Shown here piece by piece: positions 18,330-29,884 of a stretch of 64,000 nucleotides of DNA. Numbering within the stretch: position 1 is the stretch's first letter; the number at the start of each line of letters is the position of its first letter. The translations under genes and the position numbers were made by a program. Origin of the DNA: Agrobacterium albertimagni AOL15 (GTDB taxonomy: Bacteria; Pseudomonadota; Alphaproteobacteria; Rhizobiales; Rhizobiaceae); assembly GCF_000300855.1 (NCBI RefSeq), contig NZ_ALJF01000006.1:425451-489450 (forward strand), given 5' to 3'. The notes under the pieces are model-generated. The model was given only the letters and a program-made list of their open reading frames with translations, ran no database searches and was not told the origin of the DNA.

Positions 18330-19245
18330 GGCGAACCGTCGCGACATCGTGCTTCTGGTGGATGACAGTCCCGACGCGCTCGGCTTCCTGACCGAAGCGC
18401 TGGAAGCCTCTGGCTATTCCGTGCTGATCGCCACCTCGGGCCATGGCGCGCTCTCGATCGTTGCCCGCATCAGCCCCGACCTCATTCTGCTCGATGCTGT
18501 CATGCCCGGCATGGACGGCTTCGAGACCTGCCGCACCTTGAAGGCCGATCCGGTGGTCGCGCAGGTCCCGGTCATCTTCATGACCGGGCTCACCGAGACA
18601 GAACATGTGGTAAAGGCGCTGGAATCGGGTGGTGTGGACTACCTTACCAAGCCGATCAATATCGACGAGCTGCGCGCCCGCATCCGCGTTCACCTCTCGA
18701 ATGCCCGCTCGGCCCAAAGCGCTCGTGTCGCCCTCGACGCGGCCGGCCGTCATCTGCTCGCCATCCGGGGGGACGGTCAGGTCCACTGGACGACGCCGCA
18801 GGCAAACCGCCTGATCGAGACGGCGATCGGTCATGCAGAGGGAATCGGCGATGTGGCAAAGGCCGCCGCGGCTTGGCTCTCCCAGCGCCGCGCCGGAACG
18901 CCACAACAGAGCGAAGCAAGTTTTGCCTTTCCCGGCGCCACCGGCCTGCCACTCACGCTGTCATTGCTCGGCACGATCGGCGCCGACGAATATCTCTTCC
19001 GCCTGACCTCGGCGAACCGCCAGAGCGAAGACGAGATGCTGCGCAAAAGCTTCGGCCTCACCCACCGCGAAAGTGAGGTCCTGCTCTGGATCGCCAAGGG
19101 CAAGGCAAACCGCGACATCGGCGAGATCCTGGGCCTTTCCGCCCGCACGGTGAACAAGCATCTCGAACAGATCTATTCGAAGCTCGGTGTGGAGAACCGT
19201 GCGTCTGCCGCAGTGAAGGCTGCGGATGTGCTGCGGGAGACGTGA
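18322..19245 (+). CDS. Response regulator, receiver plus LuxR-type helix-turn-helix
   Basis: A 307-residue DNA-binding response regulator. The receiver (7-120) has the acidic pair in LLVDDSPDAL, phosphoacceptor Asp in LILLDAVMPGMDG, and the switch residues FMTG and LTKP. A middle segment (130-230) contains GDGQVHWTTPQANRLIE and resembles a degenerate PAS-like sensor region. The C-terminus (from about 245) is a LuxR/GerE helix-turn-helix: LTHRESEVLLWIAKGKANRD and LGLSARTVNKHLEQIYSKLG. The ATG at 18322 lies inside the last codons of the permease-kinase gene (8-base overlap), so the two are co-translated and the kinase is the likely phosphodonor. Target genes are not known; neighbouring urea and liv genes are candidates. 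Confidence 0.93.
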   Translation: MAEANRRDIVLLVDDSPDALGFLTEALEASGYSVLIATSGHGALSIVARISPDLILLDAVMPGMDGFETCRTLKADPVVAQVPVIFMTGLTETEHVVKALESGGVDYLTKPINIDELRARIRVHLSNARSAQSARVALDAAGRHLLAIRGDGQVHWTTPQANRLIETAIGHAEGIGDVAKAAAAWLSQRRAGTPQQSEASFAFPGATGLPLTLSLLGTIGADEYLFRLTSANRQSEDEMLRKSFGLTHRESEVLLWIAKGKANRDIGEILGLSARTVNKHLEQIYSKLGVENRASAAVKAADVLRET

Positions 19246-19250
19246 GGAAA

Positions 19251-19320
19251 GCGAGTAGCGAGTAGCGAGTAGCGAGTAGCGAGTAGCGAGTAGCGAGTAG
19301 CGAGTAGCGAGTAGCGAGTA
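19251..19320. repeat. Tandem heptamer array, (GCGAGTA) x 10
   Basis: Ten perfect head-to-tail copies of the 7-bp unit GCGAGTA, beginning 5 bases after the response-regulator stop codon. Because 7 is not a multiple of 3, any reading through it cycles all frames and produces a heptad peptide on the minus strand; no gene is implied. Such an array can change length by slippage. Confidence 0.97.
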
Positions 19321-19439
19321 GATTAGCCATCTCGTGACCAGACGCGGGTCAAGCTCTTTTCTCTCGCCTCGCGATAAATGACGGCTGCCAGGCCGCCCTG
19401 TTCCCGGCCCCCAGCGCCCACTCACAAATACCTGCCCCC

Positions 19440-19467
19440 TACTCACTATTCGCTATTCGCTACTCCC
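19440..19467. repeat. Degenerate inverted copy of the heptamer array
   Basis: Four imperfect units of TACTCGC, the reverse complement of GCGAGTA: TACTCAC, TATTCGC, TATTCGC and TACTCCC. They lie about 120 bases downstream of the perfect array in inverted orientation, so the two could pair into a long-looped stem between the converging regulator and livK genes. Confidence 0.75.
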
Positions 19468-19493
19468 CATTTCCCCCAGCTCCCCCCAAACGC

Positions 19494-19519
19494 AGAAAAC
19501 CCGGCGCGAGGTCGGGCTT
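19494..19519 (-). terminator. Possible rho-independent terminator after livK
   Basis: On the minus strand AAGCCCG and CGGGTTT can pair with one G-U wobble around a 9-base loop; the T-run overlaps the 3' arm of the stem. It is 26 bases past the livK stop. The stem is short, so this is only a moderate call. Confidence 0.45.
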
Positions 19520-19544
19520 TCCGTCGGTCCGATGAGGGATCGAA

Positions 19545-20660
19545 TTAGTCCTGGAAGTACGAGTACTTGCCGTCCTCGCCCTTCTTCCAGGTGTACATGA
19601 CGTAGTCCGGACGGGTGATATCGCCCTTGGCGTCGAACGAGAGTTCACCGATGACGGTCGTGTACGGACCCTTTTCCTTCATTGCCGTTGCGACAGCTTC
19701 CGGATCGGAAGATTCGGCAGCCTTGGCGGCATTGGCAATGACCTGAAGAGCTGCGTAGGAGTACAGCGTGTACGCTTCCGGTTCGAAGCCAGCGTCGCGG
19801 AACTTCTTGACGGCGTCAGCAGCGTTCGGGTTCTGGCGCGGATCCGGCGGGAAGGTCATCAGCGTGCCGTCGACTGCGTCACCGGCGATCGAAGCCAGTT
19901 CGTTCGAGGTGATGCCGTCGCCGGACATCAGGGTCGCCTGCAGGCCCTGGCTGTCCATCTGGCGCATGATGAGACCAGCTTCGGTGTGCAGACCGCCGAA
20001 GTAGACGATCGAAACGCCGGCTTCCTTCATCTTGGCGATCAGGGCGGAGTAGTCCTTTTCACCGGGCGTGATGCCTTCGTAGATGACTTCGGTGACGCCG
20101 AGTTCGTTCATCGCCTTCTTGGTTTCGTCGGCAAGACCCTGGCCGTAAGGCGTCTTGTCATGAACGACGGCAACCTTGGCATCCTTGAAGTTGTCAGCGA
20201 TGTACTTGCCGGCAACAGCGCCCTGCTGGTCGTCACGACCGCAGACGCGGAAGGTGTTCCAGAGGCCGCGCTCGGTGTAGTTCGGGTTGGTCGAAGCAGG
20301 CGTGATCTGCAGGATGCCGTTTTCGGCATAGACTTCAGAAGCCGGGATCGAAACGCCAGAGTTGAAGTGGCCGATGACGTACTTGACGCCGTCAGCGACG
20401 AACTTGTTGGCAACCGAAACGCCCTGCTTGGCGTCCGAGACGTCGTCGCCGAGAACGATCTTGATCGGCTCGCCGTTGATGCCACCAGCTGCGTTGATGT
20501 CGGCAGCAGCCTGCTCGGCACCCTTCTGCAGCTGTGCACCGAAGGCAGCGTTCGGGCCGGTCAGCGGACCGGCAACGCCGACCAGGATTTCGGCATAGGC
20601 GTTGCCGCTGAAGGCAACCATGGCCGTCAGCGCAACTGCCGAAAGAAGAGACTTCTTCAT
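19545..20660 (-). CDS. livK: Branched-chain amino acid-type ABC transporter substrate-binding protein
   Basis: A 371-residue periplasmic binding protein. The signal peptide [19 protein letters not shown] ends near NAYAE; the mature protein starts [17 protein letters not shown], typical of LivJ/LivK proteins, with [26 protein letters not shown] and [13 protein letters not shown] as family motifs. It is encoded last in the livHMGF-DUF6867-livK series, 165 bases after the DUF6867 gene, which allows a separate promoter for this highly expressed component. Rhizobial relatives bind leucine, isoleucine, valine and other amino acids; the exact ligand is not visible. Confidence 0.93.
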   Translation of the reverse strand: MKKSLLSAVALTAMVAFSGNAYAEILVGVAGPLTGPNAAFGAQLQKGAEQAAADINAAGGINGEPIKIVLGDDVSDAKQGVSVANKFVADGVKYVIGHFNSGVSIPASEVYAENGILQITPASTNPNYTERGLWNTFRVCGRDDQQGAVAGKYIADNFKDAKVAVVHDKTPYGQGLADETKKAMNELGVTEVIYEGITPGEKDYSALIAKMKEAGVSIVYFGGLHTEAGLIMRQMDSQGLQATLMSGDGITSNELASIAGDAVDGTLMTFPPDPRQNPNAADAVKKFRDAGFEPEAYTLYSYAALQVIANAAKAAESSDPEAVATAMKEKGPYTTVIGELSFDAKGDITRPDYVMYTWKKGEDGKYSYFQD

Positions 20661-20825
20661 ATTGTTACTCCCAAGTTTTTTGTGCGGGTTAGGTTAAAAA
20701 CCCTGCGCAATACCCGCTGCGACTGCGCCGGAAAACTGTTCCACTCTTTTGTATCTGGCCGAGGCCTTGTTATATGCCGAGCCGTAGCCTTCTGTCGCCA
20801 ATCTGCGACAGAAAACAACAGCTTG

Positions 20826-21179
20826 TCAATCTTTGTTCTTCCACGAGAAATACGAAGTTCTCTCGTAGAGCCAGTAATAGTTATCGACCATCTGGGTGGT
20901 CCTGCGGGCCTGGAATCCGGCGACCGCAAAGACCATCAGAAGGGCCACGTCGAGGATGTAGAAGAACGGGCTGAGGAACGGCCCTGCGAACAGCGAAAAG
21001 TGCAGGAAACGCATCGCGAAGCCCAAGCCCAGCACATAGACGAACACCGTCCCATAGCCGTTCCAGCTTTCCGCGGCAGCCTTGCCAGTACGCCAGGCGG
21101 TCCACAAACCGAGCAGGAGCACCAGGAAGCGGAGGACCATACGAACAGTCGTGTCGCTTTCGAAAAACAAACCTTGCAT
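20826..21179 (-). CDS. DUF6867 small membrane protein in liv operon
   Basis: A 117-residue protein with three likely membrane helices (VLRFLVLLLGLWTAW, YVLGLGFAMRFLHFSLF, ILDVALLMVFAVAGF) and a tyrosine-rich tail ending YWLYERTSYFSWKNKD. It is placed 18 bases after livF, so it is part of the liv operon. I recognise it as the DUF6867 type found with liv genes in rhizobia. It is not a known component of the ABC transporter; a role in assembly or regulation is speculation from position. Confidence 0.8.
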   Translation of the reverse strand: MQGLFFESDTTVRMVLRFLVLLLGLWTAWRTGKAAAESWNGYGTVFVYVLGLGFAMRFLHFSLFAGPFLSPFFYILDVALLMVFAVAGFQARRTTQMVDNYYWLYERTSYFSWKNKD

Positions 21180-21197
21180 GTCAAATACTCCCCGCGC

Positions 21198-21926
21198 TCA
21201 GTGATGGCCGCCTTCGAGATAGGCCGCGCGGACCGACGGATCGGCCAGCAGTTCCTTACCCGTGCCACTCATCGTCACCTTGCCGTTGACCATGACATAG
21301 GCACGGTCGGAAAGCTTCAGTGCGGCGAACGCATTCTGCTCGACGAGGAAGACGGTCAGCCCCTCCTCCTTGTTGAGCCGCTTGATCTGCTCGAAGATGC
21401 CCTTGACGATCAGCGGTGCGAGACCGAGGGACGGCTCGTCGAGGAGAAGCAGCTTCGGACGCGACATCAACGCGCGACCGATCGAGAGCATCTGCTGTTC
21501 GCCACCCGAAAGCGTACCGCCGCGCTGGCTCTGACGTTCCTTCAGGCGGGGGAACATGGTGAAGACCTTCTCCACGTCCTCCTTGAAGTATTTCAGATTG
21601 TCGAGGCTGGCCCCCATCTGCAGGTTCTCGAGAACCGTCATGCGCGGGAAGATGCGACGACCTTCCGGCGACTGGGCGATGCGGCGACGCGCAATCAGAT
21701 GCGTCGGCAGCTTGGTAATGTCTTCACCGTCGAACACGACCTGGCCGGCACGCGCCTGAGGGCTGCCGCAGATCGTCATCATCAGCGTCGACTTGCCGGC
21801 ACCGTTCGCACCGATCAGCGACACGATCTCTCCCTTGTGGACCTCGACGTCGACACCGGCGAGCGCACGGATATTGCCGTAGTAGGTTTCGACATTGGAA
21901 ACCTTGAGAAGCGGTTCAGAGGACAT
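21198..21926 (-). CDS. livF: ABC transporter ATP-binding protein LivF
   Basis: A 242-residue ATPase of the branched-chain amino acid importer. Walker A is GANGAGKSTLMM, the signature is TLSGGEQQMLSIGRALM and Walker B is LLLLDEPSLGLAP, all LivF-typical, with FLVEQNAFAAL as H-loop region. Its ATG overlaps the last base of the livG stop (TGATG), so translation is coupled. It pairs with LivG to energise the LivH/LivM channel. Confidence 0.95.
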   Translation of the reverse strand: MSSEPLLKVSNVETYYGNIRALAGVDVEVHKGEIVSLIGANGAGKSTLMMTICGSPQARAGQVVFDGEDITKLPTHLIARRRIAQSPEGRRIFPRMTVLENLQMGASLDNLKYFKEDVEKVFTMFPRLKERQSQRGGTLSGGEQQMLSIGRALMSRPKLLLLDEPSLGLAPLIVKGIFEQIKRLNKEEGLTVFLVEQNAFAALKLSDRAYVMVNGKVTMSGTGKELLADPSVRAAYLEGGHH

Positions 21927-22798
21927 CAGGCTTCCCCTCCGGCAATCGCTTCGACTTCGTGGATCACTTCTTCCAATTCTTCATCCTCGACACCCAGATA
22001 GGCCGCGATGACCTTCGGGTCGTTCTTGACGTGATCAGGCGTACCGTCAGAGATCTTCTGGCCATACTCCAGAACCACGACGTGGTCGGAGATCTGCATG
22101 ACGACCGACATGTCGTGCTCGATCAGGAGCAGCGAGGCGCCCTCGTCACGGATGCTGCGCAACAGGGTGTTGAGCGCCAGCGATTCCTTCGGGTTGAGGC
22201 CGGCGGCCGGTTCATCGAGGCAAAGAAGCTCCGGACCGGTGCACATGGCGCGGCAGATTTCCAGACGACGCTGGGCGCCGTAGGGCAGATCGCCGGCCGG
22301 ATCGTCGGCGCGCTCGGTAAGGTCCGCCTTTTCCAGCCAGTAGCGGGCCTTCTCGATCGATTCCGCCTCGGCCTTCTTGTAGGCCGGCAGGCCGAGAAGA
22401 CCGAGCACGGTATAGCCGGAGGCCTTCATCAGCGTGTTGTGCTGGGCGACCAGAAGGTTCTCCAGAACGGTCAGACCCGAGAAGAGCCGGATGTTCTGGA
22501 AGGTACGGGCGACCTTGGCCTTCTTGGTGATCTCGAAGTCCGGCAGCCGCTCGAGAAGATACTGCTGACCGGATTTCTGGTTCAGCGTGATCATGCCCAT
22601 GGTCGGCTTGTAGAAGCCGGTGATGCAGTTGAAGACGGTGGTCTTGCCAGCACCGTTCGGGCCGATCAACGCGGTGATTTCCCCGCGCTTGGCTTCGAAG
22701 GAGAAGTCGTTGATGGCCATCAGGCCACCAAAGCGCATCGACAGATGCTCGACCTTCAGGATGGTGTCTTTGTTCATTGTCGTATTCCCGGAAGCCAT
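21926..22798 (-). CDS. livG: ABC transporter ATP-binding protein LivG
   Basis: A 290-residue ATPase. Walker A is GPNGAGKTTVFNC, the signature region is DLPYGAQRRLEICRAM and Walker B is LLCLDEPAAGLNPKES, all characteristic of LivG. The acidic C-terminal tail (VEDEELEEVIHEVEA) extends about 30 residues beyond shorter LivG proteins, as in other rhizobia. The start overlaps the livM stop by one base (TGATG). An internal ATG at residue 8 could also serve as start. Confidence 0.95.
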   Translation of the reverse strand: MASGNTTMNKDTILKVEHLSMRFGGLMAINDFSFEAKRGEITALIGPNGAGKTTVFNCITGFYKPTMGMITLNQKSGQQYLLERLPDFEITKKAKVARTFQNIRLFSGLTVLENLLVAQHNTLMKASGYTVLGLLGLPAYKKAEAESIEKARYWLEKADLTERADDPAGDLPYGAQRRLEICRAMCTGPELLCLDEPAAGLNPKESLALNTLLRSIRDEGASLLLIEHDMSVVMQISDHVVVLEYGQKISDGTPDHVKNDPKVIAAYLGVEDEELEEVIHEVEAIAGGEA

Positions 22799-24192
22799 CA
22801 GCCGTGACCTTCCTTGGTAAAGCTGCCCGAGACGGCCTTGCGCTCCTTGAGGAAGGCCGTCGGCTCTCTGCTGCCGACGAAACCGCGCGGCTTGAACAGC
22901 ATGACGATGACCATGGCGAGGCCGAAGAGGATCATGCGGTACAGTTCCGGCGTGAAGTCGGGTCCGAAGACGAGCTTCAGGAATTGCATTTCACGCAGCA
23001 ATTCCGTTCCGCCGATCATGACGATCGCAGCCACGGCAATCCCAGTCAGAGACCCCATGCCGCCAAGGACGACGATGGCGAGAATGACGGCGGATTCCAG
23101 GAAGACGAAGCTTTCCGGCGAAACGAAGCCCTGACGCGCGGCGAAGAAGGACCCAGCAAAGCCCCCGAACATCGCCCCGATCGAGAAGGCCGTCAGCTTG
23201 GTGGTGACCGTGTTGATACCGAGCGAGCGGCAGGCGATCTCGTCTTCACGCATGGCTTCCCAGGCGCGACCGATCGGCATGCGGCGCAGGCGGATCGTGA
23301 CATAGGCCGTCAGGCAGCACAGAGCGAGAATGATGTAGAACAGGTAGATCTTGTAGTACGCCGAGGACATCGGCAGACCGAAGGTCTTGGCAAAGCCGCC
23401 AGCAGACGCATCGAAGGGAATGCCGAAGAAGGTTGCCTTCGGAATGCTGGAGATACCGAAGGTACCCCGGGTCACTTCCTGCCAGTTGATCAGCACCAGT
23501 CGAATGATTTCCCCGAAAGCGAGCGTCACGATGGCGAGGTAGTCACCCCTCAGACGCAAGACGGGGAAGCCGAGGATGATGCCCCAGAAGGCGGCGAGAA
23601 TGCCGGCCATCGGCAGCAGGATCCAGAAGGACAGGCCGAAGTTCTGCGCGAGAAGCGCGTAGGAATAGGCGCCGACGGCGTAGAAGGCCACGTAACCCAG
23701 GTCGAGAAGACCGGCGAGACCGACGACGATGTTCAGACCCCAGGCCAGCATGACGTAGATGAGGATCTGGATGCCGAAGTTGTCGACATATTTCAGCGAG
23801 CCCTGCACACCCGAGAGCGCGAGGATCACGGGTGGATAAAGGATCAGGGCCAGCAGCGCGATCTTCAGGAAATGCGTCTTGAAGAAGGACGGCTTGGCAT
23901 CGATTTCATGGACCGGCATCGCTGCCGACTTCTTTTCCTTGCGCGCGGAGTACCACGGCAAGATAAAGGCGACGAGAGCGAAGCGACCGCCAGCGGCGAT
24001 GGCGACGAAGGTCGCAAGAAGGCCCCAGCGCGTGTACCAGATCAGCTCGTTGGCCATGTTCTGGTCGGTCTTGATGCCGATATAGAGGCTGAACATGCCG
24101 AGCGAGAGGAGGCCAGCGAACAGAGCTTCCTTCAGGGCACGCGCCATTATGCCGGACGACGCGGCACCGTTTACGTTTGCAGTGTTGCTCAT
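22798..24192 (-). CDS. livM: ABC transporter permease LivM
   Basis: A 464-residue inner-membrane permease. The N-terminal 120 residues, with their own helices (LFAGLLSLGMFSLYIG, WGLLATFVAIAAGG), form the DUF3382-type extension. The core from about residue 140 has GLNIVVGLAGLLDLGYVAFYAVG and RIGRAWEAMREDEIACRSLG-type PIGRAWEAMREDEIACRSLG, which is the LivM signature. It lies 4 bases after livH and is coupled to livG. Substrate passage is shared with LivH. Confidence 0.95.
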   Translation of the reverse strand: MSNTANVNGAASSGIMARALKEALFAGLLSLGMFSLYIGIKTDQNMANELIWYTRWGLLATFVAIAAGGRFALVAFILPWYSARKEKKSAAMPVHEIDAKPSFFKTHFLKIALLALILYPPVILALSGVQGSLKYVDNFGIQILIYVMLAWGLNIVVGLAGLLDLGYVAFYAVGAYSYALLAQNFGLSFWILLPMAGILAAFWGIILGFPVLRLRGDYLAIVTLAFGEIIRLVLINWQEVTRGTFGISSIPKATFFGIPFDASAGGFAKTFGLPMSSAYYKIYLFYIILALCCLTAYVTIRLRRMPIGRAWEAMREDEIACRSLGINTVTTKLTAFSIGAMFGGFAGSFFAARQGFVSPESFVFLESAVILAIVVLGGMGSLTGIAVAAIVMIGGTELLREMQFLKLVFGPDFTPELYRMILFGLAMVIVMLFKPRGFVGSREPTAFLKERKAVSGSFTKEGHG

Positions 24193-24196
24193 CGGA

Positions 24197-25099
<903 letters not shown>

Positions 25100-25301
25100 A
25101 TATTATCCCCCGGACGCGCCTTACTGTTGCGTCTCATTTTGTTATCCCTTGCGGGCATAGGCGTCGGTGGATTCCATATCGCTTTGTCCGAAAATGTGAA
25201 GCCAAAAAGGCAGGCATCGGGCAAAATGTTACTGTTAACAGGTACTTTGACCCCTGAAATGACAGGTCACACAAAAAAGCAGCAGAAAAAGCTTATGAAA
25301 T

Positions 25302-25327
25302 CAGCAGGTCGCCGGGGCGACCTGCTG
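25302..25327 (-). terminator. Strong GC hairpin after dimethylglycine dehydrogenase gene
   Basis: A near-perfect palindrome with 12-base arms, CAGCAGGTCGCC and GGCGACCTGCTG, 46 bases past the stop of the minus-strand dehydrogenase gene. On the minus strand it is followed after about ten bases by CTTTTTC and later by a T-run. It probably ends that transcript before the liv operon; it could equally be a regulator site in front of livH. Confidence 0.6.
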
Positions 25328-25372
25328 TCAATCGCATGGAACTAAAGCAAGCCCATTTATGTCAAAAACGGT

Positions 25373-27799
25373 TCAGTTTCTCATTCGCGACCCGTTCGCG
25401 TCAAAAAGCGACTGAGGCTGAAGGCGGGCCGGCAGGATTTCCCCAAGAATCTCCACCTCCCAGCCGTCGATTTCGTCGGCCATTTCCTTCGGAACATAGC
25501 CGATGGCGACCGAGACCCCGCTCGGATGGGCAAAGCCGCCCGACGTCACCCAGCCGCGCACCTCACCCTTGTACGAGATCGGCTCGTCGCCGATGACATC
25601 CGCATCCTTGGCGTCGACGATGAAGGTGCGGAGCCGAAGCGCCCCACCCGACAGCTTTTCCTCCATCGCCGCCTGCTTGCCGATGAAGCTCGCCTCTTTC
25701 TTGAGCGCGACGAAGCGCGACAGCCCGGCTTCGAGCGGCCCGTAGAGCGGACGGTATTCGCGCGACCAGCTGCCGAAGCTCTTTTCAAGACGCAAGGCGT
25801 TGAGGGCGCGAAGGCCAAAGAGGGTGATGTTGAACTCGGCCCCTGCCTCCATCAGTGCGTCGAAGACGTAGCGCTGATATTCCGGCCGCATCCAGATCTC
25901 GTAGCCGAGATCGCCGGTGTAAGTGACACGCCCCAGCATGACCGGCGCCATGCCGAGATCCATCTCTCGGATCGCCATGAAGGGGAGAGCGGCGTCGGAG
26001 ACGTCGAGATGGGTGAGCTTGGCGAGCACCTCGCGCGACTTCGGCCCGGCGATCGACAGTCCGACCAGGCTGAGGTTCAATGGCTCGACATCAACAGAAC
26101 CATCGTCCGGCAGATGGCTCTCGAACCAGCGCATGTGATAATCCTCGGCGATGCCAGAGCCGATGACGAGAAAGTCCTCGTCGTCGAGATTGGCAACGGT
26201 GAAGTCGCCGATCAGCTTGCCGGCCTCGTTCAGCATCGGTGCCAGCGCCATGCGGCCGACCTCCGGCAGCTTGCAGGCGAGCATGTGGTCGAGCCAGGCG
26301 CGAGCCCCCTCCCCGCTCACCATGTATTTGGCAAAGCCGGAGGTCTCCATCAGGCCGACGCCGTCGCGCACGGCCTTGGCTTCTCGTCCCACGGCCTCGA
26401 AGTCGGTCGAGCGACGCCAGGAGAAGGCATCTTCGACGCCTTCAGGTGCAAACCAGAGCGGCGTTTCCAGACCATAGGACGCGCCGAACACGGCACCGGC
26501 AGCCTTCAGCTTGTCGTAGACAGGCGTGGTCAGCAGCGGCCGCGCGCCCGGCAGCTCTTCGTTCGGATAACGGATCGAGAAGCGGCGGGAATAATTCTCG
26601 CGCACCTTGGCATTGGTATAGGCAAGCGTCGCGTAGTCGCCGTAGCGGCAGACATCCATGGCAAAGACATCGAAACCCGGATCGCCCTCGATGATCCAGT
26701 TCGCAAGTGCCAGCCCCACGCCGCCGCCCTGAGAGAAGCCGGCCATGACCGCGCAGGCCGACCAGTAGTTTGTCATGCCGCGTACCGGACCGACCAGCGG
26801 GTTTCCATCCGGCGAGAAGGTGAAGGGGCCGTTGATGATCTTCTTGATGCCGGCATTGTTGAAGGCCGGGAAATGCCGGAAGCCGATTTCCAGCTCACTG
26901 GTGATGCGCTCCAGATCTTCCGCCAGGAGTTCATGGCCAAAGGTCCAGGGCGTCTCGATCGGCGACCACGGACGGCAGTCCTTTTCATAGGTGCCCATTA
27001 GCATGCCGTTGCGCTCCTGGCGGATATAGATCTCGCCGTCGAAATCGACACAATGCATCAGCTCCTTGCCGGTGGTCTTGTTGAACTCGATGACCTCGGG
27101 CATGTCCTCGGTGATCAGATACATGTGCTCCATGGCGAGCACAGGAAGCTCCAGCCCGACCATGCGACCGACTTCGCGCGCCCAGAGACCGGCTGCATTG
27201 ACGACATGCTCGGCGCGGATCTCGCCCTTGTTCGTGATCACCCGCCAGGTGCCGTCTTCCAGCTGCACCAGATCCTCGACCTTGGTGTGCAGATAGATTT
27301 CGGCGCCGTTTTTCTTGGCCGACTTCGCATAGGCATGGGTGGTACCATAGGGGTCGAGATGCCCCTCATGCGGATCGAAGACCGCGCCGACGAACTGCTT
27401 CGGGTCAAGAAGCGGCATCATCTCATAGGCTTCCTGCGCCGAGATCAGCGTCGCCTCGCCGCCGGCATACTTGCCCTTGGCGAGCAGCGACTTCATCCAG
27501 TCGAAGCGCTCCTTGGTGGCGGCCAGCATCAGGCCTGATGTCATATGCAGACCGATATCCTGGCCCGAATATTCCTCGATTTCCTTATAGAGCTCGACCG
27601 TGTATTTCTGCAGCTTGGCAACGTTCGGATCGCCATTGATCGTGTGCATGCCGCCTGCCGCATGCCAGGTGGAGCCTGAGGTCAGTTCCGAACGCTCCAG
27701 AAGCACCACGTCGGTCCAGCCGAATTTGGTCAGGTGATACAGCACCGAACACCCGACGACACCCCCGCCGATGACGACGACACGTGCATGGCTTTTCAT
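25373..27799 (-). CDS. Dimethylglycine/sarcosine dehydrogenase-like FAD and folate enzyme
   Basis: An 808-residue oxidative demethylase. N-terminal DAO-type FAD domain: VVVIGGGVVGCSVLYHL with GGGVVG at 11-16, and STWHAAGG with His46, the position used for covalent FAD attachment in this family. A FAO_M linker follows from about residue 370, and a GcvT-like folate-binding region occupies 430-808 (MAIREMDLGM, VTYTGDLGYEIWM, VALKKEASFIGKQA). Family members demethylate dimethylglycine or sarcosine and pass the one-carbon unit to tetrahydrofolate. The ATG at 27799 is chosen from its GGGGAGCG ribosome site. It lies about 5 kb from soxBDAG on the same strand, supporting a role in glycine-betaine breakdown. 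Confidence 0.9.
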   Translation of the reverse strand: MKSHARVVVIGGGVVGCSVLYHLTKFGWTDVVLLERSELTSGSTWHAAGGMHTINGDPNVAKLQKYTVELYKEIEEYSGQDIGLHMTSGLMLAATKERFDWMKSLLAKGKYAGGEATLISAQEAYEMMPLLDPKQFVGAVFDPHEGHLDPYGTTHAYAKSAKKNGAEIYLHTKVEDLVQLEDGTWRVITNKGEIRAEHVVNAAGLWAREVGRMVGLELPVLAMEHMYLITEDMPEVIEFNKTTGKELMHCVDFDGEIYIRQERNGMLMGTYEKDCRPWSPIETPWTFGHELLAEDLERITSELEIGFRHFPAFNNAGIKKIINGPFTFSPDGNPLVGPVRGMTNYWSACAVMAGFSQGGGVGLALANWIIEGDPGFDVFAMDVCRYGDYATLAYTNAKVRENYSRRFSIRYPNEELPGARPLLTTPVYDKLKAAGAVFGASYGLETPLWFAPEGVEDAFSWRRSTDFEAVGREAKAVRDGVGLMETSGFAKYMVSGEGARAWLDHMLACKLPEVGRMALAPMLNEAGKLIGDFTVANLDDEDFLVIGSGIAEDYHMRWFESHLPDDGSVDVEPLNLSLVGLSIAGPKSREVLAKLTHLDVSDAALPFMAIREMDLGMAPVMLGRVTYTGDLGYEIWMRPEYQRYVFDALMEAGAEFNITLFGLRALNALRLEKSFGSWSREYRPLYGPLEAGLSRFVALKKEASFIGKQAAMEEKLSGGALRLRTFIVDAKDADVIGDEPISYKGEVRGWVTSGGFAHPSGVSVAIGYVPKEMADEIDGWEVEILGEILPARLQPQSLFDANGSRMRN

Positions 27800-27972
27800 G
27801 GAAAACGCTCCCCTTGGCAGCAATGATTGATGCGACAAAGCTAGATCGGGCACGTGAAAGTCAGAAGACCATGCTGCGACGAAACATGTCGCATCGGTAA
27901 CAGGGAGTGTTCCGAGGGCGGCGTGCAGCACTGGTGCAGGTGTCAACCAAACCCGACACCAACCACTCTATT

Positions 27973-29787
<1,815 letters not shown>

Positions 29788-29836
29788 GGCGGGAGAAATC
29801 CGTCCTGCGGAGTTCAAACCGCTCTAGATTGTGGCC

Positions 29837-29859
29837 GCCCGCGCTTCCCCAGCGCGGGC
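29837..29859 (+). terminator. Hairpin after chemoreceptor gene
   Basis: Nine-base arms GCCCGCGCT and AGCGCGGGC around a TCCCC loop, 49 bases past the chemoreceptor stop, followed by ATTCCTT. The weak T-tract suggests a plus-strand terminator between this gene and the converging tetR gene. Confidence 0.6.
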
Positions 29860-29884
29860 ATTCCTTGTCTCCCCTGCTCGCCAT

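Noticed and set aside
19058..19446. Minus-strand frames encoding repeated LATRYSL peptides
   Set aside because: They arise from the 7-bp tandem repeat read in successive frames; no gene.
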